From positions 445,001 to 509,000 of the forward strand of contig JARFJB010001817.1 in assembly GCA_036346205.1 (NCBI GenBank): DNA of 64,000 bases. Direction: 5' to 3'. Positions 20,861 through 33,949 of this stretch are shown here, piece after piece. The notes under the pieces are model-generated. The model was not told the origin of the DNA, did not search any database, and worked only from the letters and a program-made list of their open reading frames with translations. The DNA is from Vesta saturnalis. Its lineage: Eukaryota > Arthropoda > Insecta > Coleoptera > Lampyridae. How positions within the stretch are numbered: position 1 is the stretch's first letter; each line of letters starts with the position of its first letter. The position numbers and the translations under genes were made by a program.

Positions 20861-22576
20861 TTGGAAGAAATCGAAAATATTAAAACAGTTGATCAAATAC
20901 AGGATGGTATTGTTATTTTACCACCTGACGACGGAGAAGAAAGTGCGAATGACTTAGGGGATGAGGAATGCCACAATCCAAATCGTCTATGTCTCTCACA
21001 GCTAACTGAGGTTGAATTTTTTTATGATAATAGTAACCTTTTTGCTTCGAATGCAACAACCGACTTGCCGGAAATTAATGAACCTACAGAAATTCTAGTA
21101 CCCAAAAAAGAAAAACAAGAACCAAATCTATGCATTCCAAAAGAATTGAACTTAGTCAAGGCAAGGTGGAGAAGATTTGTAAAAAATCAAATAAACAGTA
21201 TTTCAAATTTGTGAGTTTGTTGTCAATGTCAGGACACAGTCCTCCTTTGGAGTGTTTTGAAATTCTTTAGACTCCGAATATTGTTCAAAACTTAATGCAG
21301 TTTTCCTGCATGTATGCCCCAAAAAACCAAATTTTTAACTAAAAGTGGATGAGATATATACATTTGTAGGAATCTTACTTTTGTGTGGATAGGCGCCACT
21401 AAGTCGGAGAGGAATGTATTGGGAAACTGCCAAAGATGTTCACAATGATTTAGCATCAGATTATATGCGTAGAAGCGTAGAAACTGATTTGAGGAGATAT
21501 TCCGCCACGTCCATGCTGCTGACAATGATACATTTGCCGCTTGATGACAAACTACGTAACATTCGATATCTTATTGATGCCCCAAATGCTCAGTTTATTC
21601 GTTATACACCTGTGAACAGTAATGTGTCTATAGATGATAATTTATGGATGCAAACAATTTATCCGTGGGAAACTCGTGCGCTTCGGGTACAAAGCTTGAG
21701 TAGCTGATTTCAAGGTCGGATACTGTTTATAATTTCAAGTATACCAAGGTAAAGAGAAAAATATGAATCGAGTTGAATGAATGGGCTTCGGAGAATCATT
21801 GGTTTCATTTTACTAATATTTTGAAAACCAACTACCAGGATCAAAATATATCTTTGTTCTCCGATAATTTATTCACTTCTGGAAAACTTATCAGACAGTT
21901 GGAACAAATCGTTTTTGGGCCTACTAGCATTGTTCGTGAAAATAGAACTGATAAATGTAAACTAATAGAAACTTCAATAATGCAAAGATTGAAAGGGGAG
22001 GTGTGTGTAGCGCACTGGATGCTATAAATAATGTCGTTAGGCTTCGCTGGAAAGATAATAGTGCGGTCACGTTATTATCCAATGATTTTGGAATTGACCC
22101 AGTCACGAAATGCAAACGATATTCTGTGAAAGAGAAGAGTAAAGTTAATATTCCTCAGCCTTCCATAGTTGGTAAACACAATTACTGTATGGGTGGTGTA
22201 GATTAAATGGGTAATCACATTTCTAACTATCGCATCGCATTTCGAGGAAGAAAATGGTACATACCCATAGTATTTTCACTTTCTGTTGTTTGTGTCACCA
22301 ATGCCTGATATTTGGTTCGAGAATATGGCTGTGCCGATGACAAACTGTTATTGCGAACAAAACTCTGTCAAACACTGCGAAGTATGGCAAAAGAAATCTA
22401 ACACCAGGTCCAAAAAGGGCATCTATAAGAAACCATGAATTGGTAGCGGACGACATATCATTTTGACGCAGCAAGGCAGATGCAGATGTCAAAGTTGTAG
22501 TAATACGACGACCAAATCATGTTACGCGCATAATGTTCCACTGCACGATAAATGTTTTGAAACTTTTTATAAATAA
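20861..22576 (+). pseudogene. piggyBac transposase (DDE_Tnp_1_7 type), broken
   Basis: Similarity to the PGBD3-like group runs through the whole length. It starts with the acidic N-terminus after RPLTAAELLEEIE, then MRR and DDKLRNIRYLID, NVSIDDNLWM, a degraded core, LFSDNLFTSG, NVVRLRWKDN, YCMGGVD and NYRIAFRGRKWYIPI. A C-terminal Cys-rich domain (CRCQSC, SCYAHN, LHDKCF) runs to the stop at 22576. Frameshifts occur near 21230, 21530, 21710, 22000, 22210 and 22400. The start is unclear: only TTG at 20861 precedes the frame. The enzyme would move the element at TTAA, but this copy cannot work. Confidence 0.85.
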
Positions 22577-22679
22577 AAATTTCTTTTGATTTTTGTAAAA
22601 AAGAGTTTTTAATTGTTTTGAAATAAATGTCATTACACACACATACTTTCAGTTTCTACCAAAATATAACTTCTAAAGC

Positions 22680-22820
22680 CCAAGGGGCCGTTAACGAGCC
22701 ATGCCAAATATTCTAAACTGTAATCTAATTTTTTAAAAATTTTTTTATGTTCTATTATTCACATACATTGTTATCAGGAAATTGGTATCTTTGACCAAAA
22801 TAATTCTGGGTAAGAATGGG
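22680..22820 (-). repeat. piggyBac right terminal and subterminal repeat
   Basis: Contains CCAAGGGGCCGTTAACGAGCC, the counterpart of the left palindrome, and ends GGGTAAGAATGGG before TTAA at 22821. Confidence 0.78.
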
Positions 22821-22824
22821 TTAA

Positions 22825-23535
22825 CGTTTGCTATTTAGAATATCTGTTACATCGTTCTCATAATTATAAAAAGAATGATTCGCGGCCTTTTTAATGTATC
22901 CTTATTAGAAAAACACTTAAATTTATACAAGGTAAAATGATTTCCACATGACTCATTGTCACATAACTCTTGTTTATGGTTAATATAACTTTCACATCGT
23001 CACCTTACGTAATAGTATGGTTGACCAAGGTTAATATAACTTTCATATGACTCGCCCTTTATTTAGAGACTTAAGATGGAAGGACAGACCAAGCATCCCT
23101 TTTTTCGGGAAATCACATTTTATCTTACAATTTCTTAAAAACGTCAAAACTGTTTGCGATACAGCTTGTAAAAGATTTATTTGGTTCTACAGAGGTGGCA
23201 GCCATTATTCAAATATCTAAAGTGGAATTTCGGCAATATTTACTGGACACGACGGTGTAAAACTTGTACTAAACAGAATTGACAACCTAATGCTGAAGAC
23301 AAATGCTTTGTGATGAATATCTTCACAAAGAAATGTCATCATAGAAAACTAAGTATATTATTCCTCACGCAAAACACATTCGATGAACGATTTGAACAAA
23401 GGGACATTTCTGCCAAGGTCAACCAATCTTGTTTAAGAATCCCCGAGACAGGATCTAGACAAAATATCTAACAAGACAGATTGCTCCGCAAAATACAAAC
23501 CTTTCGCATACTGAGGATTGATTTAAACAAAAAAC
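22825..23535. other. piggyBac right flank, no gene seen
   Basis: AT-rich; a short direct repeat GGTTAATATAACTTTCA occurs at 22978 and 23029. No coding frame recognised. Confidence 0.45.
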
Positions 23536-23539
23536 ACCA

Positions 23540-23827
23540 GATGACCTACATTATAGAAGATCCATTGTTGGTCCCAGAGAGATCTGTGAAGTACACGTAT
23601 ATTCCAGAAAAATGGAAGATTACGTAATTCGTAAGGATGATGGAACAATAGATACAGATCTAGTAGAAAAAATTTTGTCCTCACAAGACTCGCCTGAAGA
23701 GTACAAACCGAAAGGCCATAAAGTAGAAAAGTGTCAGGAAAAAGCATGGAACTGTAGAAAAGGGTACTATCCATGCTACCAAAACATAAAAAATGAAGAA
23801 GAAAAAGAGAAAGCAATGACAAAATAA
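23540..23827 (+). pseudogene. odorant-binding-protein-like fragment
   Basis: An open stretch of about 95 codons. It has CEVHVYSRKM, then DDGTIDTDLVEKIL, PEEYKPKGHKVEKC and WNCRKGYYPC. In insect odorant-binding proteins two Cys spaced by three residues, an acidic DDGTxD turn and three later Cys occur in this order. Here the second Cys of the close pair is Val and the last two Cys are six rather than eight residues apart. The resemblance is therefore suggestive only, and the upstream part (signal peptide and first Cys) is not visible. It ends in a Lys/Glu-rich tail. Confidence 0.33.
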
Positions 23828-23859
23828 AAAAAATGGATTTGACCTAAACAGCCAACAAT

Positions 23860-24020
23860 GTATTTACCGTGTTTCAACAAAACACATATTTGAGTTTTTG
23901 TATAAATTATAAACTTTTTCTGTTGCATAAATAGGTTTTTTGTTTAATAAAACATATTTGAAACTTTGATTTTTAAATATGGCCGAAGCACAGCTGTGTA
24001 CACAGCAGTCGTTATATTAC
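23860..24020 (+). repeat. dispersed repeat A, copy 1
   Basis: Shares ACATATTTGAGTTTTT, AACATRTTTGAAAC and AAGCACAGCTGTGTAC blocks in the same order with 42075-42290. A further trace TTGAGTATGG occurs near 53395. Nature unknown. Confidence 0.55.
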
Positions 24021-24214
24021 GATTAAAAAACAACTTATTTTGATGATTATGTACTACGGATGATGCAAGAAGATCCTTATAGTGATAAAAAAACGCCTTA
24101 TTTCGATTAGTGTGTACAGCTGATGGTTCAACGTCCTTATTGCGACGAGTTGAAGATGTTGCATTCAGTTACATGCGCTTTAAGCTAAAAAGACACACAG
24201 GAACTAGACAGCTG

Positions 24215-24605
24215 CAAAGCCAAAATATCTGGTGTGGAACACCACGCGACCTTCCAACCTACAAAATAAAAATTAAAAGAAATGAACATTTTTGTAAGAT
24301 AATTATTTAACCTCTCTTATAAGAAGTTAATTACGAAAATAGTCAACATTGTAAATACAAAACAATAATCTATGTCAAACAGATGTTTAAAACTTCATGA
24401 CAGATAGAGGTTAATAGACACCTACATAGATGCTAACTTAAATTAAAAGAAATGAAATAATTTTGATTTCAATTTTTTTAGGTTAACTATGCAACCTCTT
24501 TTCTACAATCATAACGAAAACAGACAACATTGTAAAAACAAAAACAATAATCTAATTCAGAATGACGTTTAAAACTTCATGTCAGGTAGATATTAATATA
24601 CAAAT
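24215..24605 (+). repeat. dispersed repeat B, two direct copies
   Basis: Two related segments (24300-24420 and 24480-24600) share AAAACAATAATCTA and AAAACTTCATG. The left part with GACCTTCCAACCTAC is also found, inverted, at 46570-46800. Confidence 0.55.
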
Positions 24606-25019
24606 ACATCATACAGCATTTTCAATCATATTTATTTAATTTTTACATTTATTTCGCTTTACATTAAAAAACTTATAAAGAAAATTTATGTAAAATTAAA
24701 TTTTCTTTAAAAAATACGTCTACACTTTTTCTTATAAAATTAATTAATCGTTGTTCAGATAATGAAAAAATTTAAACTAACACTTAAATTCTACCTTAGG
24801 AATTTTTTGCCGCTAAATTACGCGTCATATCAAGAAATTGCATAGAACATAATTAATCGATATGTTTTAGAAACAATTGATAAAAACCAAGAACTGCCTC
24901 TAATAAACTCTCCCTCTTCACCGCTGGATTATTCCCAAAATCTAATCAGCTCCAAGCCAAATGAGAACAAGCTTAAATACAATACTTTAATTACGTAGGT
25001 TTTTTTCCTCTGAAACTAA

Positions 25020-25500
25020 CATACATCCACATAGACATACAGACATCCAGACATGATGACCGATCTTGGCGAAACTTGTACAAAAGTTGTAAAATTAGCT
25101 AATAAGTCGATTTAGCGATAGTGAAAAAAAGTCGATTGTATAACCTTCTATACGTACATATGTCATGTAGGTTGGAAGCTAAAAAGGCACATGTGCGGAG
25201 CACGTAAGCAAGATTTCGGAAAGTCAGAAAAGCGCACAGAAAGAAGATAGCAAAACAAGATGGCTAAACACGGAAACAAGATGGCCAAAAGTAAAAACAG
25301 TGATGCGCAAACAAGATGGCTAGACACGGAAACAGGATTACGGAAAGCCAAGAAAAGGCAAACACAAACAAAATGACGGAAAACCAAAAGGCACACGCAA
25401 ACAACATGACTGAAATAACATGGCGAAAAAAAATGGAAAAAACAAATTGACGGCCTGGAAAGGGTAATTAAGCAGAGTAACACACGAATGCAAACATCTT
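25020..25500 (+). repeat. degenerate short repeats with ACAAGATGGC core
   Basis: ACATCCA/ACAGACATCC steps are followed by at least seven imperfect copies of an ACAAGATGGCTA-like unit interleaved with CACGGAAAC. The segment CGATTTAGCGATAGTG...ATAACCTTCTATAC (25108-25158) recurs directly after the simple-sequence block at 28163-28212. Confidence 0.5.
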
Positions 25501-25559
25501 GTTTACTGACAAAACACAGACATCAGAAAAGTTAGAGGAAGAAAGCCCAGATTACGTAT

Positions 25560-26779
25560 ACGAGTTGCCTAGCCACAGTCCAAAATAAGGATAAACTTTG
25601 AAAATACCGAATGGAAATACCAAAAAGGCACTAACTAGAGGTTAACATTGAAAATATTTGGATAAAAATTAAAATAGAGGATGAAAATGGGGCCAGAAAA
25701 ACGTAGACAGAAAGGGAGCGAGGCATAATTATTTTATGTGCACCCACATTATATCGTATTCAAATTCGAGCAGGTATAAATGTATATTATACAGCATTTA
25801 TTCATTCATTATGAATTTACCAGAGTGCATCATTGTACATTGCAATAAACCAATATATCTCCTTAGACTCAGATAAATATAGTATAAATTGTTCAACTTC
25901 CCATTCTTTAATTCTGTTATTGTCTATAATAGTCCTATTTATAGAACTTAACCGTTGATAATGAAATAAAACGTTTATCAAGATGTTCAAACTGAAACTT
26001 ATACCTATGTTAATAAATAATTCATATTAGAGCTATTCTAGTAAAATATAATTACGTAACATGTCCCTTAATAAAAGTTAATACAAAAAGTGAACAATTA
26101 CTGAAGATATTGCAAAATATTGCAATGTATAATTATATGATAATCGGTCTTTTTTGAATGTTTTAATTCAAATTATGGTTTAAAAGAAAAAAAACAAGTA
26201 AATGTAGAGTTAAAGATCTTCATGCAATTAGTAGTCGCAGACATTAAACATATGATTTAAATTTTAATTAATAACACAACATGCAACTGATTCAAGCTTT
26301 ATTTACTTAGGAACGAGATTTTATAAATCACATACTAGAAAGACTGAAAAAAAATGAATGGTTGTGACACTGAACAATCGAGGGAATTTTTGGAGATACA
26401 CGACTGTGTTGCAATGTGTAAAACGAGGTGAGGGTAATAGAATTATTTGTATAGTAATGAATCAAATATATATGTATGTATAATTGGCGTTTTTTCTACA
26501 CAATCTTTTCTAATATATGTGTATTAGAAAGTGTATAGTATATAAAGTGATACTGTAGCTACATTTAGCAAATAAAGTATAACCCATCCATAAATGTGCT
26601 AGACACTTTCGAAACGGCCAATACAATTTATATATAAAGAGAAATAAACTTAATAACACTACTTACCTCTTACTCCACAGTTCTACCAATCACCAAGGAG
26701 CACAGGTATTAGGTAAACACCTGTCACGGATATCTAGAGTGATCGTTTTTTCATTGCATACGAAAGATTCATCACAGAC
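25560..26779. other. no gene seen
   Basis: AT-rich, no coding frame or recognised element. Confidence 0.4.
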
Positions 26780-28165
26780 ACACATACACACTACACACCC
26801 ATGCACGCGCATGTGACACACACACAGACCACACAGCACACACACGACACACCACACGACACACAGACACACAGACACACAGACACACACACACACGACA
26901 CACAGACACACAGACACACACACACACACACACACAGACACACAGACACAAGACACACAGCACCACCAGACACACAGAACACACAGACACAGCAGACACA
27001 CAGACACGCAGACACACAGACACACAGACACACAGACACACAGACACACAGACACACAGACACACAGACACACACAGACACACAGACACAGCAGCACACA
27101 GACACACAGACACACAGACACACAGACACACAGACACAAGACACCACAGACACACAGACACACAGACACACAGACACACAGACACAGCAACACAGACACA
27201 GACACACAGACACACAGACACAAGACACACAGACACAAGACACAAGACACACAGACACACAGACACACAGACACAGACACACAGACAGACACGTACACCA
27301 GACACACAGACACAACACACAAACACAGCACACAGACACACAGACACACGACACAGACACAGACACACAGACACGACGACACACAGACACACGCACACAG
27401 ACACACAGCACAACACGACACAGCACTACACGTACACGTACACACAGACACACGACACGACACGACAGACACGACGACACGTACACCGAACACGTACACT
27501 ACACATACACATACACACTACAAAACTACAGCACACGCACAGCACTGCACACATACGCACTACTACCGACATACACGTACACGCACGTACACACGTACAC
27601 AGTACACGTACAGTACGTGACACGTACACGTACTACATCACTACATACACATACACATACAAACATACGCATACGCATGCCTACACATACGCATATCATA
27701 CGCATACGTACGTACACGTACACGAACGTACACGTACGTACACGTACGTACACGTACACATACTACACTAACACACGCATCTACACATGCATACTGCATA
27801 CTACTCAATACGTACACGTACACGTACACGTACACGTACTACGTACACGTACACGTACACGTACACGTACACGTACACGTACACGTACACGTACACGTAC
27901 GACACGTACACATACATACACTACACATACACATAAACATACCATACATCACATACGCATACTCATCCATACACGTACACGTACACGTACACATACGTAC
28001 ACGTACACGTACACGTACGTACACGTACACGTACACGTACACATACACATACACATAAACATACGCATACGCATGCCTACACATACGCATACTCATACGC
28101 ATACACGTACACGTACACATACGTACACGTACACGTACACGTACGTACACGTACACGTACAGGCG
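26780..28165. repeat. simple-sequence block, (CACAGA)n then (ACGTAC)n
   Basis: About 1.4 kb of short-period repeats: ACACAGAC-type units to about 27415, mixed CA/TA/CG steps, then ACGTAC and ACACGT units to 28165. It opens long frames on both strands that are artefacts of the periodicity. Confidence 0.95.
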
Positions 28166-28212
28166 ATTTATCGATTGTGAAATATGTCGATTCCATAACC
28201 TTCTATACCTAC

Positions 28213-31200
28213 AATAATGAAATACTTTATGTGATATGCACTCACCTAGCGTTGCCATAATGCGGCCTTGTAATACTTTCCTGTGTTACATTTTTAAAGT
28301 ATAAGATTGACTTTATGAGTTTTATATTTATCCGATTTGTGCAATAATTAAATTGATTTTAACTCAATATTAGTTTCCTGTTACCCGAAATGTTTCCAGT
28401 TTAATCATTATTAATCAAGTTGGATATAAGCACGCATTTCAATAAAGCGTTTGTATTCCATAATTACATAATTACTTTGAATTTAACGCAGGCCAGTACC
28501 CAAGCCAGTCTAGCGACTACACAACTCGAATGTCAAAACGAAGTTGATATGCGAACTTACATAAGCCCAATGATCGTCTAATTTTTAAAGAGTAAGGTGG
28601 TAGGATCACCTACGTTGTGTGAAACGGTTATTGCGGGATATATGTGTTGCGGGTATCTATGGGAGTATAAAATAAAGGTAACACAATAATTTATAAGCAA
28701 GTTCTGCTGGCTTTATTACAGATTAAGGAAAAGAACCACTAAAGAAAAACCTTATCGCATATTACAACAAGAATAACAACATAAATAAAATACAAGTATG
28801 TTATTAATACCTAGATCAATACGGGTTTAGATTCTACTGTTATTGCAAGATTAAATTGCTATCCAACATTAATAAGTCAATGTGGTAATAATTTAATACA
28901 GGCCTTTATTTTAAAAATGGTGATGACCAGGTTATTCAGTTAGCTGACTTTATTATAATTACAGCAGCACAATGGTTAAGGGTCTGCATTTGCGATTAAT
29001 GAACCAGAAGGTAACATCCTTCATACCTTGCACGCACACGGTATTCTAACGATAAACATAGTTTAGTGTTACCGCGGTTATCTCCACAAGGTGGCCATAT
29101 AGCACTTCTACCAGAGAGCCGACTTATGCCTCCACTACATTTACAGATGAACATCTATCTTAAAATACGCTACATTATAGGTGTGAAATGTCAAAATAAA
29201 ATACATCAAAAATGAAATCAAGATACCTCTCTACATTAAATAACAAGATTGTGATGTAGTATTAATTTTCCAATTATCATTGATATTAATTTATATTAAA
29301 TGATAATATTTACCATGGATTGTAATAATATCAATTACTATTCAATTATTTTAGTTCAATATGAAGACCTATTACTTCACAATAAAATTATTTATTTAAA
29401 CGTTAACTCTTCCGCTTATTGTCCTAAAGGATTTAATATATAGTCATATTCAAATAATTATATATATAATATTTATAATATGACGTATTCAATTACTTTA
29501 CTTTACGGATTACTCAGTCTCAGCTGGTACCAGTGAGACTGAGTAAGTCGCAATATATATATTTTCGAACTGAGAGTTAGTCTGCTTGGAAAATTATATA
29601 TAACTATATGATTTACTCATGAGATATAATCAATATATATTTTAAGAGAACTTAAGCTCTTGGATTATAAGAGATCCATAGAGTAAAATTAAACGTAGTA
29701 TAAAATATATAAAATGATTGATAATCCAGGCTAAAATCGATCTTAAAACTACATCTAATAGGAAACCACAGTTACAAAACACTTATAATACAGTAACAAT
29801 ACCTAGTTTATTCTATTTTATAAGACCAAAAAAAAACATCCATTCGTTTTCAATCATCAAATCAACAACCTTGTCAATTATTTTCCTAAAACATCTATCT
29901 AAGCACACCCTATTTTTACTACCAAATATACAAGGTCCATATTTACTATTTACTCCGTTTACCGAACAGAAATAGTTAAGCTCCTCCCCAAAAATTCCCG
30001 AAATATTTTAAATTCAACTTGGTTATTGGTCGAATTTTTAAAACATCGTTACTTGCTTCAATTTGCTGTTATTCCCATTTAGACGAACAAAATAGTATTT
30101 CGGAAGACTTGGTGTATGATGAATAACCCTATCGTCCTTATAAAAGGACGCCCTATTTTGACCTAATCGATAACTATTTTTAAACTATGTGTGTGTTACT
30201 TTATTTTACATAATTAAAAACAATTTGAAAAAAATAGTATATGACGAATCTTTGTTTATACCCAAGTCTACCTGTAATTTCCAAACTTTGCTTTACTGTA
30301 ATGATTTTCAGTCTCTTATGCTTTCTTTAACATGTTCTTACCTCGTATTTTTACAAGTAATGAATAATTTGAAACTTCTGCAGTGTATTAAAGTGCCAAT
30401 ACTAAAAACATGACGCTTTGTGAATTGGTCATGACAAGGTGCTATTTCATTTTAAATTTGTCGGTTTTTATAATTTTGTTGGTGTAAAACTGGTGGCTGG
30501 TTTCATTGGACAAAATTTATTGGGAAGAGCTTAGCTATTTCTGTTAGGTAAACAGATTTTAGATGGTTTCTATTTCACCCGCCTTCTAATTTATAAAATG
30601 AAATATATAAATATGCACCAGTTGTGTTACATCACAGTATTGGTGTAGCTTTTAATTCATGCATAGGTATAGTAAAACTCTACTATCTGCAAGTGCTTAT
30701 CACTTATTTCTTCAACCGGAGTTAAATAATCGGTATTGATAGCGAGTGAGTCAGCAATAGTGTTAACCGTTATTGAAATGGAAGCCAGGCAAAATAACCG
30801 CCGGTATTAGTAGCGTAGAAGCAAGCTTGGTGGAGCTCCGGAAAAGCAGATAAGCCCTTATGAGGGAACCTCCAGAAACAATGCCCTCCGTTAAGCTAAA
30901 ATTCTCAATCGTCATTTTAAACCTAAATAATGTTAGTCACAAACTATAATTTCATCATATCATTTCGCTTATCAAAATTCAAACATCCCGACTACATGAC
31001 GCAGTCTTTAAACCGCCCATACTAATTTTTGGTGCATTATTGAACACAGAAACTGATGCAAATTGAGCGATAAAGGTAACGAAGCTTTGTTTTATTGATC
31101 TTGAACTCCTGGAATATAGAAAGGACATATACGATTCGGAATTCACTGATGAACCACCAAAAAAATCACAGAGTATTATAATGCACAAAATCTCAAGCAT

Positions 31201-31344
31201 ACGGCCAGTTTAAAACGTACCAGTGCTCAAACATGGAGATTCACGGGATGGAAAAAAAGGAAGAGGCCACGTGTTTCATTCCCTTCGCAAGAGGGAGGAC
31301 GGGCTGCTTGAGCTTTCCAAACTCCTTGAGCCACAATCATGGAT
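28213..31344. other. long stretch without recognised genes
   Basis: AT-rich. The only marked structures are the palindrome at 29511-29545 and a very AT-rich patch at 29280-29720. Open frames (for example 29718-29975) have no recognisable similarity. Confidence 0.4.
29511..29545. repeat. near-perfect palindrome
   Basis: Arms TACTCAGTCTCA and TGAGACTGAGTA pair perfectly. Between them lies a second palindrome, CTGGTACCAG, with one extra G. It sits in strongly AT-rich sequence. Confidence 0.85.
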
Positions 31345-31584
31345 TCTCAACATACATACATTAAGTATGTAGGCATCGTGTTAGGGTTCTGAGGGGGAAG
31401 ATACTACCCCAGCATTCGCCTAAATAGCCGCACATGGTGTGCGTATACCCAGTGACCACGACGCTACAAGTGTATAAGGAAAACCCCCTTAAAAAACCCC
31501 ATACAAGGTAGACGGTAACGGGGATCGAACCCATTACCTCCCGAATGCTAAGCACATCGTGTTACCACAACTCCAATAGCTCCG
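31345..31584 (-). mobile_element. tRNA-Ala-like SINE
   Basis: Read on the minus strand the head has an A-box-like TGTGGTAACACG, an anticodon arm resembling tRNA-Ala(AGC) (GTGCTTAGCAT) and a B box GGGTTCGATCC (31522-31532). A unique body of about 160 bp and a TACATACTTAATGTATGTATG tail region follow. The head cannot form a tRNA acceptor stem, so it is a SINE rather than a tRNA gene. Confidence 0.7.
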
Positions 31585-31599
31585 TTCAGGGGATAAACT

Positions 31600-33945
31600 C
31601 AATTCATATAATACTTAAACGAATTTAAAAGCATGTGCTGTTAGCGAGTCGTCTAAAATAGTATGAGAATTTATAAACGACACTGGTCAACAAACTATAT
31701 TCATAAAAACTTTATGTTGCTATGCGGTACATCGACGAACTGCTCAATTACGAGCAGAAGCTTGTGGCATTTTTAAAACTAAAAAGATTGGCGAACTTGT
31801 ATCAAAAACGTATTTAATTACTCTGTCGGTATTCAAGGTATCCACAGTATTCCCATTTCCACCCGCCAATTCAGATGGTATCGTATATGGAGCTACAGCA
31901 TGTAGGTAGCGGACCGCGAAAGTTTTATTATTGCAACAAAAATTTTTTAAATCAAAATTGTTACCGCGATAGGAAAGTTAATTAATGAGGTTTAACATAT
32001 TTTATTAAATATTAAGTCGTTATTTGAACATGGTATTCGGGATATCTTGTTTTTGTAACTAATATGTGGCTAATGGTTGAAAAACATGTGTTTGAGGTTT
32101 TACTAGCAAGTATACGCTTAAGGCTGCTCTACGGAAGGGGCGTAACGAATCATTGGTAATTCTTATGCGCACATTCTTGATGTAAAAATGTCACTAGTTA
32201 GTAATTAATTACGTCGGTACGCACTGCAATCAAAGACGTCTTTGTTTGGTAGGTTGAAACTTGAGACCTAAATGTAGCGCTTGTTGCGGACGAATGCATA
32301 TTTTTAAACTTAAGATGTCGTTCAATAATTAATATGAAACTGTTCCAACATAATAATATTTTGTTTTTTATTACTTTTGAAAAATGGGGGTTGATTGCGG
32401 GAGTAAAAGTAGTTAGTTTGAAATCGGAGGAAAAGGTAGTTACAGTTAGAGCGTCGATCGAGTTGGTTAATTAAATACCTTCATTGTAAACAGTTTGTCT
32501 TTAAAATATTTCTTGCGGATACATTTTGTTTTGAATTAACCAACGCTAATTTGTCTTGTCTTTCGGGTGTTTGTTTTAATGTGTTTTCTAAATATTAATC
32601 TATAAATAACAGTCACCCTTTTTGAAGTTAAACCGCGTATGTTAACGATTTGTGTCTGTGATCAATTAAAGGAATATATATTCAAGTGTAAGTAGGTATT
32701 TTTATATAAATTAAGGCTGGCAGCAAATAATTCTACAAGCCTATATAACGTATTAAAAATCGAGCATTGCCTTGCAAAGGTATCTCATTCGCACGCGGGC
32801 TCATTAAGCTGAAATCTGCTAAAATAAAAGACTCTCTCATTCTTGTATTTGTGTAAATTAGTATTGTTGTTTGTTGTTTATATTTATATTTGTGTAGAGG
32901 TGGGCGTAGGCAAACGGGTACAGGATACTGCTCGGTTATTAATTGTAATGTGAAATTGCCGAGTGTGTACATACTCCCGGGTTTAGATGACCATTAAAAC
33001 CTCGAATTTTATTTTTATTGTTTTTATTGTTGTATAAATGAATGTGTAACCTGAGAAAGGAGCGCTGTATTTTTCTAAGGCACTCAAACTTATATATCGG
33101 TCACGATGTTATGATCTGTTTCCAACTTACCCTTGTTAGGCTTTGTTTAATTAGTTCTTTTTGTCAGTTTGTTCAAGTAGAATTGTTTACCTGCGAACTA
33201 ATTTCTCTTTATATGTAATTTATTGTAATTTTACTATGTATTTTGTGTTTTAGTAGTCACTAAACAATTGTGTGCGTGTAAATTCCTTGTCTATTTTGTT
33301 TTATCCCTGCCTTGACCTTATTATCAACTGGTCAATTTTAATGTTGCTGTATTTTATGTGTACCGTGATTTACTTTATTGTTTTATGTTCTTATTTACTT
33401 AAAAACCGGCATGATTGGTTTTAAAGGGCCACATGTTTGGTGTTACGATTTTTATTCTGATTATTTATGACACAATTGTGAGTGTGATTACATGTTTTTT
33501 TTGTGTTTATGTGTAACTAAACAGCTTTTTATTTGTTTTTCTCTTAATGTTATAATTTTGTACGCACTTTAACCCGATTTCATGGTGTTTTGTTATATAT
33601 TTATTATTGTTTTTTTTGTGGTATTTGATTTATTAATGTACTTGAACAATTATTTATTTATGAATAAACTGGGTTTTATTGGTGGTTCTTTCCCACAATA
33701 GTACATTAACGGGCTGAACCACTAGTTAATTTTAATTTGAGTAGTTTAATTTTTTTACCTGCCCACATGATGCAACACTTACCTCATCCAGCCTATCTAA
33801 TTCAAATGGCACAACGTACCTATATCACTAGACGGCCAATTCGTTTGTTCAGATTTGAGGTTTGCGAGTAATTAAATATCAGATTTGTAAATAAATTCTA
33901 ATGTTTTAGTTATTGCCAGGAAAGTCAAAGTAAGGCAAGCAATTA
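31600..33945. other. no gene seen
   Basis: AT-rich; 33000-33700 is T-rich with several AATAAA-type signals and may be the 3' part of a decayed element, but no coding similarity was found. Confidence 0.35.
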
Positions 33946-33949
33946 ATTC

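Larger units (their letters stand above)
1062..22820 (+). mobile_element. piggyBac-family transposon containing a nested Polinton
   Basis: Both ends abut TTAA (1058-1061 and 22821-22824), the target site duplicated by piggyBac transposases. The termini are inverted copies: CCCATTTATACCC on the left and, read on the other strand, CCCATTCTTACCC on the right. A subterminal motif around GTTAAC (1078-1093, near 22685-22700) occurs at both ends. Without the Polinton the element is about 2.76 kb, a normal piggyBac size, and it carries a decayed transposase at 20861-22576. Boundaries are seen directly; family is inferred from ends plus transposase. Confidence 0.9.

Noticed and set aside
1..22824. Free-living viral genome fragment rather than an insertion
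   Set aside because: The Polinton ends abut piggyBac sequence, which in turn is bounded by TTAA within a tandem repeat, so it is integrated in a eukaryotic chromosome.
26780..28165. CRISPR array
   Set aside because: Units are pure short-period simple sequence without spacers, in a eukaryotic context.
26690..28258. Long Cys/Val, Thr/His and Arg/Thr-rich frames on both strands
   Set aside because: Dinucleotide and hexanucleotide periodicity leaves all frames open; no protein-like composition.
31361..31584. A functional tRNA-Ala gene
   Set aside because: The acceptor stem does not pair and an unrelated body follows the head, so a SINE fits better.
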